Source of the DNA: Acrasis kona
Lineage: Eukaryota; Heterolobosea; Eutetramitea; Acrasida; Acrasidae
Direction of reading: 5' to 3'
NCBI GenBank assembly: GCA_026419775.2
Contig: JAOPGA020000915.1
Span: forward strand, 1 to 23,616
Length of the DNA: 23,616 nucleotides
Shown here: positions 9,561-16,785 of the stretch, in pieces
Numbering within the stretch: position 1 is the stretch's first letter
Layout: each line of letters starts with the position of its first letter
Made by a program: the position numbers and the translations under genes
The notes under the pieces: generated by a model
The model's database searches: none
What the model was told of the DNA's origin: nothing
The model's input: the letters and a program-made list of their open reading frames with translations, nothing else

Positions 9561-9877
9561 ATGATGTATTTACACTTTGTCAAATTCCAAGCATTCAGCA
9601 GGTAAATGGTTTTGACGTGTCTGAACTTGCAACAAAGAGAGCCAACAAAATGAGGGAAGAAAAGATCAGAATTGATAGAAATGTGGAAAAATCAAAATTT
9701 ATAACAGACGATTTTTTACCATTCCTGATGACAGATTTAATCTCATCTTCGACTACATTTCTGCGCGCTATGAACCCTGAGAATAGAGAAAAATGGGCAG
9801 ATAAATACTCACAAATCTTAAGCCTAATGGTGAGCTTATTTCCCATAAATAGACTTGAACCTGGACCACCAGATTGA
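9561..9877 (+). CDS. Small hypothetical protein, probably spliced
   Basis: A plus-strand frame of 75 codons starts at ATG 9651 and ends TGA 9877. It encodes a charged, helical protein with ITDDFLPFLMTDLISSS and ending NRLEPGPPD. A longer model starts at ATG 9561 (MMYLHFVKFQAF) and removes a 38-nt intron (9602-9639, GTAAAT to AAAGAG), giving 92 aa. The acceptor is poor because it lacks a pyrimidine before AG, so the short start remains possible. The 5' end of the longer form is basic and hydrophobic, fit for a mitochondrial presequence. The opposite strand also has a 104-codon frame with a hydrophobic end, but without an ATG start that convinces. No family recognised. Confidence 0.42.
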
Positions 9878-10031
9878 CTACGAATTGGTTGATATATTCC
9901 TGACACCAAGAGGGTTTACAAACGTACTCTAGGGCTTGTACAGAGGGCATTCAAAAAAGATTAGGTATTGAATGCCATTTAGACACTTTAGGCAATTAAA
10001 AGATATAATACACATTAATAATAAAGTTGTA

Positions 10032-10037
10032 TTTATT
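10032..10037 (-). terminator. AATAAA just after the TPR gene
   Basis: A minus-strand AATAAA lies 5 nt past the TAA of the TPR gene, again implying a very short 3' UTR. Confidence 0.5.
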
Positions 10038-10042
10038 TCGAA

Positions 10043-10748
10043 TTACCTCAGCATTTGAATATACAATAATATAAGCATAACTACAAGCACGGCAGTAAAA
10101 ATTAATGCATACAGTAGAGGATTTTTAGAGGTAGAGTGTTCGACATCCGTCAACTGATTATTTTGTACCTTTTCTTCGATATCTCTATCTTGATAGATCC
10201 GTCCTCTGTTGAACATGCCAGAAAATTGTTTTTTTTGGATTGTTTTCAAATCCCTAAGCTTTACATTGATCTGTTGTAATTCCTTAAGTGCGTCACGATT
10301 TTCGGGTTCTATGCCGAGTATTGTGTCTATGTCAGTTTTTGCGTCGTCATACTTCCCCATGAAAGTATAGCACTTAGATCTTCTATACAACGCTTTGATA
10401 TTGGTTGGTTCAATTTCCAATGCCTGATTACAGTGAGTGAGCGCATCGCCATGCTCTTCTAATTTAATGTATGATTGTGCAATGTTAAGCTCACACGTTA
10501 GCTTTACGGGGTCTGATAAATGTTTTTCCCCTTTATACATAACGCCCAGATATCTGAGTAACTATAAATGTTAGTACATGAGCATAGCACCTTACTTTCT
10601 CGTAGCTCTCTATTGCCTTTCTGTACTCTTTCTGTTCATAAAACGTATTTCCCTCTCGTTTGACAATCATACATGCCTCATACCTATTAGACTCTGATTT
10701 CTCTTTATTGTACGGCTTTCCCTCTTCATCTTCAATGTTCGAATTCAT
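10043..10748 (-). CDS. Tail-anchored TPR co-chaperone-like protein (FKBP8/AIP type, no FKBP domain)
   Basis: Exon 1 (10748-10596) and exon 2 (10561-10043) join across a 34-nt intron (10595-10562) with GTAAGG, branch TACTAAC and acceptor TATAG. The frame then gives 223 aa. The residues around the junction (IESYEK, LLRYLG) complete a TPR helix, which supports the splice. Three TPR repeats run from about residue 26 to 150 (REGNTFYEQKEYRKAIESYE; NIAQSYIKLEEHGDALTHCN; ALYRRSKCYTFMGKYDDAK). A FSGMFNRGRIY helix follows, as after the TPRs of FKBP51/FKBP8-type proteins. The last about 20 residues are one hydrophobic span (LIFTAVLVVMLILLYIQ), so the protein is tail-anchored in the ER or outer mitochondrial membrane. 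No FKBP domain precedes the TPRs. Likely an Hsp90/Hsp70 adaptor (inference). It is divergent from the PPR gene, with 31 bp between start codons. Confidence 0.82.
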
Positions 10749-10779
10749 TTTTTGTAAATGTAAACGTTCAATTAACACA
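10749..10779. promoter_or_regulatory. 31-bp bidirectional promoter/leader between TPR and PPR genes
   Basis: Only 31 bp lie between ATG 10748 (minus) and ATG 10780 (plus). The stretch is AT-rich, with A-rich context before both starts and no clear TATA box. It is the shortest of the divergent spacers here. Confidence 0.5.
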
Positions 10780-12858
10780 ATGTTGTGTGCCGGAAGACTG
10801 AATTTGAACTTGACGGGGACTCTTGTGAACAAACATTACTTTCACACAATATCGTTACTAAAAAACAACAACCTACCTGTCTTAAGCGATAGAGATGATG
10901 GGGAAGATAAATGGGATTTTCCACAATACAGAACAAAAACAAAGAAAAACCGAAAGTCAAAGAAGAACAACCACATGGAGCTAACAGTTGCAAATAGAAC
11001 AGAGGTTGCAGGATGGGCGCATCAAAAAGCTGCACAGAAGGATGAACAGGGAAATGTGGATATTGGACAATTGTTGGTTCCAAATGACAAGAGAACAAAA
11101 ACACCCCTGTACAAAAAGAAACAAATCTTGGACAGCGGCATTCTTAGTGCGCAGAATCTGATGAGAGATCCACTGCCTCTAGATCAAACTAATCTCATAA
11201 ACGAATTCAAAACCGGTCAACTATCTCCCATCAACGAAAAACTTGTGGTCGAGGAAAAGACCGACGGTTCAATTTCAATATACCCATCTGACGATCCACA
11301 TTTTGCCAGGCTCGTACAACAAGCGACGGATTACATTGAACCCACTGCCATCGAGCGCATAAGATTATCAAAGTTGGATCTCGTGCGTTATTGGGACTAT
11401 CAAGAGGAGTTAGGTCACCTACGAAGACCTCGCACGCTCGAAAACTACAATCAACTCTTCAAGGCATGTTCGCTCGTACGCAATTCTGAATTGGCGGTTC
11501 AAAGCTTCAAAGAGATGGTTGAGGATTATAACATTTCGCCTTCTCCAAAAACATTTTCCTCGCTCATTTCTGTTTTCGCAAGAAAATCGGATGTGGATTC
11601 GTGCCTCGAGTACATTGAAAAAATGGCGCTCGAGTTTAATTTAAAGCCCAACAAATTCATCTACTCTTGTTTGGTGAATGCATTTGCCAAAAGGGGTAGC
11701 TTGAACGAAGCTTTCGACGTGGTGCAGACCATGATGGCCCACAAGATGGAACCAGATGTGGTGACTCATAGCAACCTACTCGCCGGCTGCGTTCAGAACG
11801 GAGAGCTGACCAGGGCATGGGACCACTGGGAAGTGATGCGTGCCGAATACAACATTGTTCCCGATCAAGTTGCGTTCGAAATCATGATGAATTGTGCAGC
11901 GAGAGAGGACGCAGTGGAGAAGGCTCTGGGCCTCTACGACGAGATGCAAATTCTAAACGTTCCGCCGACCGAGATCACCTTCAACACGCTCATCAAATCG
12001 GTCAGCAAATCGAGAAGAGATCCAAACGTTAAGCTTCGCGCCTTTGCTTTGGCGGATCAGATGGAAAAGTATGGATACAAAGCGGACATTTATACGATCA
12101 ACAGCTTGATGCATGCCAGCGCCACGACGGGTAATGTGGCAAGGATGAAAAAGTTACTCGGACAAGTATTTCACGAAAAAACAAATCAATCCACCATACA
12201 AGGAGTGGATCCTCTCAAGCCTAACGACATTACCTACAACATCATGTTGAACGGAATGTGCATCAACAATAAGTTATCGACGACCAATCACAACAGCAAC
12301 ATTGAAGCAGCCATCAACACGCTCACCTTGTTGCAAAAAAACAACATGCCGATCACGAATTATACGATGAATGGGGTCATGTCCGTGTTGGCTACCGCAA
12401 ATCGCTTCTCTCTTACTTTGAGTTTTTTGGACAAGTTCAGGTCGGTCAACTTGACGCCCGACCAAGTCACCTACACCATCATCGTGGCCATGTTCGCCAA
12501 GAACAGAAGGATGAGAGATGCAGAGTTGACGTTTAGTAAATTCAAGGAATTGGAAATGAAACCAACATATAATTCGTACAAGAGCATGGTGTTTGGATAC
12601 TTGAAAATAGCAGACCAGCCGTCGGCCATGAAGTATTTAAAAAAGATGAACGAGGAGCACGGATACATGCTGAAGCCAAGTGATATGGTTAGATTCAAAT
12701 CAAGAATGAGCGGAAGCAAGAGTGAAGCCAGAAAGAAAGAGGGATTGGGAAGAGAGACCAGTAGAATGATGGACAAGTTCAAGAGGGCTTCGCCGTCTAG
12801 TGGATTGTTAGATAGATTAAGTCAATTAACAGCAAAGCATCAAAAGGAGGGAAAATAA
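10780..12858 (+). CDS. Mitochondrial pentatricopeptide-repeat protein (P-type)
   Basis: The frame gives 692 aa from ATG 10780; the open frame extends further upstream only by a TTG. The first ~30 residues (MLCAGRLNLNLTGTLVNKHY...) are basic and hydroxylated with no acids, as in a mitochondrial targeting peptide. About ten tandem 35-residue PPR motifs fill roughly residues 205-640, e.g. TFSSLISVFARKSDVD, FIYSCLVNAFAKRGSLNEAF, VTHSNLLAGCVQNGELTRAW, TYTIIVAMFAKNRRMRDAEL. PPR proteins of this P class bind organellar RNA for processing, stability or translation. No SMR, DYW or E domain follows. The C-terminus is a basic tail (residues about 640-692, rich in K, R and S). The middle of the gene uses C/G-ending codons more than its ends. 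TAA overlaps an AATAAA. Confidence 0.9.
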   Translation: MLCAGRLNLNLTGTLVNKHYFHTISLLKNNNLPVLSDRDDGEDKWDFPQYRTKTKKNRKSKKNNHMELTVANRTEVAGWAHQKAAQKDEQGNVDIGQLLVPNDKRTKTPLYKKKQILDSGILSAQNLMRDPLPLDQTNLINEFKTGQLSPINEKLVVEEKTDGSISIYPSDDPHFARLVQQATDYIEPTAIERIRLSKLDLVRYWDYQEELGHLRRPRTLENYNQLFKACSLVRNSELAVQSFKEMVEDYNISPSPKTFSSLISVFARKSDVDSCLEYIEKMALEFNLKPNKFIYSCLVNAFAKRGSLNEAFDVVQTMMAHKMEPDVVTHSNLLAGCVQNGELTRAWDHWEVMRAEYNIVPDQVAFEIMMNCAAREDAVEKALGLYDEMQILNVPPTEITFNTLIKSVSKSRRDPNVKLRAFALADQMEKYGYKADIYTINSLMHASATTGNVARMKKLLGQVFHEKTNQSTIQGVDPLKPNDITYNIMLNGMCINNKLSTTNHNSNIEAAINTLTLLQKNNMPITNYTMNGVMSVLATANRFSLTLSFLDKFRSVNLTPDQVTYTIIVAMFAKNRRMRDAELTFSKFKELEMKPTYNSYKSMVFGYLKIADQPSAMKYLKKMNEEHGYMLKPSDMVRFKSRMSGSKSEARKKEGLGRETSRMMDKFKRASPSSGLLDRLSQLTAKHQKEGK

Positions 12859-12859
12859 A
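12854..12859 (+). terminator. AATAAA overlapping the PPR-gene stop codon
   Basis: AATAAA spans the TAA stop (12856-12858), repeating the NOL10 arrangement. Confidence 0.5.
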
Positions 12860-12884
12860 ATGGTTCTTGTTGTTTTGTGCTGTT

Positions 12885-13146
12885 ATGATGTTCATATTAA
12901 AAGTTTTTATTGTCTTCATATTGTGTAGAATATCATACACTCAAGTGTGTTGCGAAAACAATTTCATTATTGGCGATTGCTGGACTAGTTTTGAATACCT
13001 CTGATTTGATGAGATCCAACTATATCAGTTCAACCTTGAAGAAGAAACGCAATGTTTGTATCGGCTTATATCGCTTCGGAGACGAGGAAAACAAATTTTG
13101 GTGGCGTAATTATACAGTCAGAGCTCTTCCTTTCGACAATGTGTAG
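12885..13146 (+). CDS. Possible small secreted or membrane protein, splicing unresolved
   Basis: Two plus-strand frames overlap here. One starts with two ATGs at 12885 and encodes a signal-peptide-like run (MMFILKVFIVFILCRISY) before stopping at 13004. The other is open to TAG 13146 and ends in a protein-like stretch (RNVCIGLYRFG, KFWWRNYTVRALPF). A short intron of about 40 nt could link them, but the donor sites available (GTGTTG, GTTGCG) are poor, so I leave the model open. It starts only 26 bp after the PPR gene stop. No family recognised; it could also be chance coding. Confidence 0.28.
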
Positions 13147-13183
13147 GGTTTATTTATATACTCCACTCCACACATCAATGTAA

Positions 13184-13845
13184 TTAATGAATGTTAATAG
13201 TAGACCTAAATATGCATTGCCGAAGATGGATGGAGCGCATTAGTATATCCATCACCCCGATGAACAAGTGTTGTTCGTATTGTGTTGGCGATGGACTCGG
13301 TCTGTTTGGAATGAAGACTTCTGCAGAAGTCGACAAGTGTCCTAGCGTGAGGGTTTGCGTATTTACAGGGGACATATTTACAGGGGGATAACAGGTTTCT
13401 GGAGTAGCAATTGCAATATTTACATGGGGAGAGAAATATCCTAGCGTGGGGGTTTGCGTATTTACAGGGGACATATTTCCAGGGGGAGAAGAGGAGTGTC
13501 CTAGTGTAGGGGTTGGTGTATTTACAGAGGCAAAAAGTTTTCTGACGCGGGGGTTATAATTTTTACATAGGGAGAGGAGGGATTTAATACAGGGATGTGA
13601 GAGGGTTCGACCAATACCGAATCTGTCTGGTGTTCTAACGAGCGATCTGCATTTGCTGATGAGTTCAATTTTCGTTTTTTTGTTGAACCTTGTTTGCCAG
13701 TTCTTGCTTGTTTTTCTACTTTACAAATTTCGTTCAAATTTTGTGTCAAATTAATTGTAACGAAGGCGCAATCCGTTGTCAAAACATTTGCCAGATTCAA
13801 GCGTGCCATCATTTTCCAATTCGTCTGTATATGGCCAGGCGACAT
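13184..13845 (-). CDS. Low-complexity hypothetical protein with tandem SPVNTQTPTLG repeats
   Basis: The minus strand from ATG 13845 reads a 107-codon frame with a basic centre (TGKQGSTKKRKLNSS). A second, overlapping frame continues with three copies of a VNT(Q/P)T(P/L)TLG motif and ends TAA at 13184. The two frames meet near 13530 inside the repeats, where they differ by a shift, so this is either one damaged gene or two. The repeat copies are spaced 99 and 60 nt, multiples of three, which argues that the repeat was selected as coding sequence. It lies just beyond the PPR remnant on the same strand and may have been part of that gene's tail. No known domain is visible. Confidence 0.35.
13341..13531 (-). 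repeat. Coding minisatellite, three imperfect units
   Basis: On the plus strand, units starting CCTAG(C/T)GT(G/A)(A/G)GGG and continuing with TTTACAG begin at 13341, 13440 and 13500. Half-units with ATTTACA(G/T)GGG lie between them. The minus strand translates each unit as a TLG-containing motif. Confidence 0.7.
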
Positions 13846-13859
13846 CGTTTGTTGGTGTG

Positions 13860-14213
13860 TCTTTTTGAGTTTATTAAAATGGGTCCCATTTGTTGTACTT
13901 TATTCTCGATCGTTTTCATCAATTTCTCGCCAATTTCTATGAGTGCACCATTTGCACAAGATATTATTACAATGCTGTATGTGATTTTATTTTGTTGTTT
14001 CATATTCAGAAGGATGTCGACAGCCTCTCTAAAGCGACCAGTCGACCCATACATTTTAATCAAAGTGTTGTAGGTAGTAGCATCTATTGGTACATTGTTC
14101 TCGACCATATGCGTGTATATTTTATCTCCTAAATTTGCATGGCTTGCGTCAACACATGCATTAAGGGCTGTTAAATACGCAACTGTGTCAGGTTCTACGC
14201 CCATCTCAATCAT
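13860..14213 (-). pseudogene. Remnant of a PLS-type (plant-like) PPR gene, C-proximal piece
   Basis: The minus frame from ATG 14213 reads clear PPR sequence: MIEMGVEPDTVAYLTALNAC, GDKIYTHMVENNVPIDATTY, NTLIKMYGSTGRFREAVDIL. The alternation of motif types (LNAC...GDKIYTHM, then YNTLIKMYG, then a KMKQQNKITYSIVIIS-like S motif) is that of PLS-class PPR proteins. In plants and some protists these act in organellar C-to-U RNA editing. After about residue 115 the similarity stops, and no E or DYW domain is seen. The 5' side abuts an opposite-strand NTPase fragment at about 14214. It is far too short for a working PPR protein unless further exons exist. Confidence 0.5.
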
Positions 14214-14474
14214 TTTAAAGAAGAGTGTAAAAGAAAAAATGTAGAAGAGATTGAATTTGATAAGACCGTCTCGTCCACAATTTACTTGTTCAGAGAATTA
14301 ATGAAATACTTAAAACGAGAAGCTGGTCCGCCGACATTAGGTATCGCGTTTGATGAGGCGAACTATATTCACCTCAAATTTCCCCGAAGGGTAAGTTATT
14401 CACATGTCAACAACTAACTGTGTTAGATTCTTAAGTTTGAGACAGGAGGACTGCAGCATGTTGGTTGGCATTAA
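14214..14474 (+). pseudogene. Fragment of a P-loop NTPase-like gene with a 36-nt intron
   Basis: A plus-strand reading contains STIYLFRELMKYLKRE and LGIAFDEANYI, a Walker-B-like strand with DEA. It is followed by a textbook tiny intron (14391-14426: GTAAGT, CTAAC branch, TTAG) and a short second exon. The pattern resembles the NTPase domain of Crinkler/RHS-type effectors, but only this fragment is present and no P-loop lies upstream. Treated as a fossil fragment. It sits between two minus-strand PPR-like pieces, which suggests insertion into that gene. Confidence 0.35.
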
Positions 14475-14501
14475 AAGTGCGCTCAGCAGGGTGATCAGAG
14501 A

Positions 14502-14834
14502 TTATAAATACATTGCAATTGCGGGAATTTCACTTTCGTTATTATTCAGAGCTTTTTGGTACACTTTGATAATAATATCAAAACCAATTAGATTAAATCT
14601 TCTGCGGACACGACTGACATGTATTTCCATATCTAAAAAGACATGATTGTCTACAGCAGTTAAGCTTAACTTTGTAACCTTGGATTCATAACATTTGATG
14701 TATTCGGCTATTAAAGAGGTTGGCAATTTCGGGACTTGCATTTGTTCCCATAGGAATGCCGATGAGTTGTTTGAAAGTTTGCGGTAGGGTTTTGATGTAA
14801 AATCATATGAACGTTGAACAAACTCTGTTTCCAT
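14502..14834 (-). pseudogene. Minus-strand ORF, possibly the N-terminal piece of the broken PPR gene
   Basis: The 110-codon frame begins at ATG 14834. The first 70 residues have no recognisable domain. The end (GFDIIIKVYQKALNNNESEI, then AIAMYL) looks like the start of a PPR helix pair, and the same frame continues past its TAA with SLITLLSAL, again PPR-like. This fits the upstream part of the PPR remnant at 13860-14213, separated from it by the opposite-strand NTPase fragment. It could instead be an unrelated short gene. Confidence 0.33.
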
Positions 14835-15112
14835 TCATTGTATTAATAAAGAATTCGTTCATTTATAAAGTTGACCCTTGCAACGTTGGTACCATTCGTT
14901 TGAATCAATCGCAATTTATCAAAGCAATACAGGATCAAGGATTTCTACACTATAGCTTTATATTAAATATATTGTCCCATCAATACTGTTGTGCTTCCGA
15001 TTACTACTAGTACTTAACCCTTAGTCAGTACTTAATACAATGTTCTTAACATTACACGGAGAAATACAGTAATAGCTTAAATTATGGTTGAGCGTTGAAC
15101 TTTTTAACAAAC
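14835..15112. other. Intergenic region before the ATPase ORF
   Basis: There are 278 bp of AT-rich DNA with one short plus frame that looks accidental. It must contain the promoter of the ATPase ORF. Its start has an A-rich context (ACAAACATG). I see no repeat or motif of note. Confidence 0.3.
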
Positions 15113-15955
15113 ATGACCGAACAAAAACCGAACACAAAACCTTGGACCACATTTCCACGTAACGAAGCATCCGAACTCTTAAATAGTATTAGAGAAGCAG
15201 CATTCATTTACGTTAGAGGAAGAAGGCGCGTAGGAAAAAAATACTTGACATCTTATCTACTCGACGTCTATAAAAAAGAAAAATATATCGCCGTAACCGT
15301 AAAAACAGACGAATATGTCTTCACAAAACTGATAGGACACGTAGAGGATTCAGACAAACACAAATTCCAACCAGGTTCCAAAAATGGATTTTTGGTCGAT
15401 ATTATCACGTACCTCGTTAAGAAAGGTTATTACTTGTACTTTGATGAAATGCAACGAGCTTCTGTATTGCTTCAACAAAACTTACAAAATGCAATTGACA
15501 ATATTGGCTTTGACGCATTAAAGTACGGCTCAGAGGGATATGGGGGGGCAATTGTCTCTGGATCTCTTCCATTTATCGTAGACAACATGCTAGCAGGACC
15601 TACAAAGCCGCTATATGGCCGACACCATCTTGAAGTGAACATGAAACCTCTAAACTTTAGTGAGTTAAATCATGTCTTCAAGTACTTTGAGATTACAGAT
15701 CCCATACAACAAACAGCGTTGTATTCAATCTGTTATGTATACCTTGAACTATACAAAGAACTTCACGATTACTGCATACTTAGACCAATGGAATATGATG
15801 TGCTTGTAGACATGTTACTCTTTTTTGAAAACAGGGATAAGCCTGATAGTTTATTGGTAGTTTTACAACCCTCGTCAATGGTTATTGATGAGTTACCTTA
15901 CACAAAAAAATTATATATACAAATCACCGAGAAGGTGATTGCTCGTGTTCTGTAG
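15113..15955 (+). CDS. Archaeal-type P-loop ATPase ORF (ATPase_2/DUF234-associated type)
   Basis: The 280-aa frame from ATG 15113 has a P-loop of the GRRRVGK class at about residues 35-45, preceded by FPRNEASELLNSI as the usual lead-in. A Walker-B-like strand YYLYFDEMQRA lies near residue 113, then a sensor-like AIVSGSLPFI, and the segment RHHLEVNMKPLNFSELNHVF, which is typical of archaeal/bacterial ATPases of Pfam ATPase_2. In prokaryotes this ATPase is fused to a winged helix and a DUF234 nuclease; those parts lie in the next ORF. Eukaryotic relatives include Crinkler/RHS-type NTPase-nuclease effectors. It may be one gene with the following ORF carrying about one break, or two genes. No intron detected. 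Cell location and role unknown; horizontal origin is likely (inference). Confidence 0.62.
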   Translation: MTEQKPNTKPWTTFPRNEASELLNSIREAAFIYVRGRRRVGKKYLTSYLLDVYKKEKYIAVTVKTDEYVFTKLIGHVEDSDKHKFQPGSKNGFLVDIITYLVKKGYYLYFDEMQRASVLLQQNLQNAIDNIGFDALKYGSEGYGGAIVSGSLPFIVDNMLAGPTKPLYGRHHLEVNMKPLNFSELNHVFKYFEITDPIQQTALYSICYVYLELYKELHDYCILRPMEYDVLVDMLLFFENRDKPDSLLVVLQPSSMVIDELPYTKKLYIQITEKVIARVL

Positions 15956-15957
15956 AC

Positions 15958-16785
15958 ATGTTACTCGAACAAAAACAAAAGAAAAAGGTCTTGATTATAA
16001 CGGACTATATTCAGTACTACGAAAGAGAGATGGGGAAGGAGGCTTTGATAATTCTACATGCCATTATGGAGAAGAAAACAAAAAGTGAGCAACTTGCCAA
16101 GATTAATAAACAAATTCCTGATAAGGAGCGCTCAAAATCAATCATTGAAATATTCGAGAAATGTGAAATGATAAAAATTTCAAGAAACATTTTCGAGACA
16201 TTCGCAAAAGACAGAAATCAGGTCAAGTGGGTTGTATCGGACCCATCATTTATATTTGGTCATAAGGTATATTCAACACAGGATGATGTGTTCAAAACTA
16301 TGTTTATGGAGCACCAGGGCTTTGTTTTTAAGGAGATGGTACGGTCTCTAATTGAGGAGAGATACAGGAATGGTTTACAAGTACTACCAGAAATTGAAGC
16401 TAAAAAGCCCATCATAGTATGCAGAGGAGAGTGGCTCGGCTTCAAGGATGTTGAGATTGATATTGTATGTAAAGTTCCAGTGTTGAATATTTATATTTTG
16501 GGATCATGTAAAAGGAGGATTGAAAGCGTATCGGCAGCAGGCCATTGGAAGCACATTAATGGTTTGTTAGAACAATGTAGCAACAACGACAAGAACAATT
16601 TGTTAGCATCACATATTCATGTTGTTTATTTTACTCCTGTCAAACCTGACGAAGAGAAAAGAAGATCAATTATCCAGGAATCAGAAAATCAAGCGAAAAT
16701 TAGTGAATTAAAATCAATAAAACATTATTTCGCATGTTTGGAGAGTCTTTTGACGGCCTCAAAGTTAAGAGCTATGCTGATTTAA
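15958..16785 (+). CDS. Winged-helix plus PD-(D/E)XK (DUF234-like) nuclease ORF
   Basis: The 275-aa frame starts at ATG 15958, two bases past the previous stop. Residues about 20-85 look like the winged helix that follows ATPase_2 domains (YYEREMGKEALIILHAIMEK, then KSIIEIFEKCEMIKI). Residues about 110-185 hold the PD-(D/E)XK pattern: an E in FVFKEMVRSLI, then VEIDIVCKV, a short loop and LGSCKRR. This corresponds to the family core E...EIDIV...(E/S)CK. A helical C-terminus follows. In prokaryotic relatives such ATPase-nucleases are of uncertain role; eukaryotic relatives act as effectors or genome-conflict proteins. The last 52 nt overlap, in another frame, the first exon of the SAM-like gene. 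Confidence 0.6.
   Translation: MLLEQKQKKKVLIITDYIQYYEREMGKEALIILHAIMEKKTKSEQLAKINKQIPDKERSKSIIEIFEKCEMIKISRNIFETFAKDRNQVKWVVSDPSFIFGHKVYSTQDDVFKTMFMEHQGFVFKEMVRSLIEERYRNGLQVLPEIEAKKPIIVCRGEWLGFKDVEIDIVCKVPVLNIYILGSCKRRIESVSAAGHWKHINGLLEQCSNNDKNNLLASHIHVVYFTPVKPDEEKRRSIIQESENQAKISELKSIKHYFACLESLLTASKLRAMLI

Noticed and set aside
9595-9909. Minus 104-codon frame opposite the small plus gene
   Set aside because: No convincing ATG. Its hydrophobic tail mirrors a charged helical protein on the plus strand, which is the better coding candidate.
10660-10779. Upstream 40-codon extension of the PPR protein
   Set aside because: It begins at TTG and covers the start of the opposite TPR gene. ATG 10780 gives a proper targeting peptide.
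13604-13612. GGTTCGAcc, a tRNA B-box-like word
   Set aside because: No A box, acceptor stem or cloverleaf can be drawn around it.
14404-14646. Plus 80-codon ORF
   Set aside because: Shadow of the minus PPR-like piece and of the NTPase fragment's second exon; no ATG context or domain.
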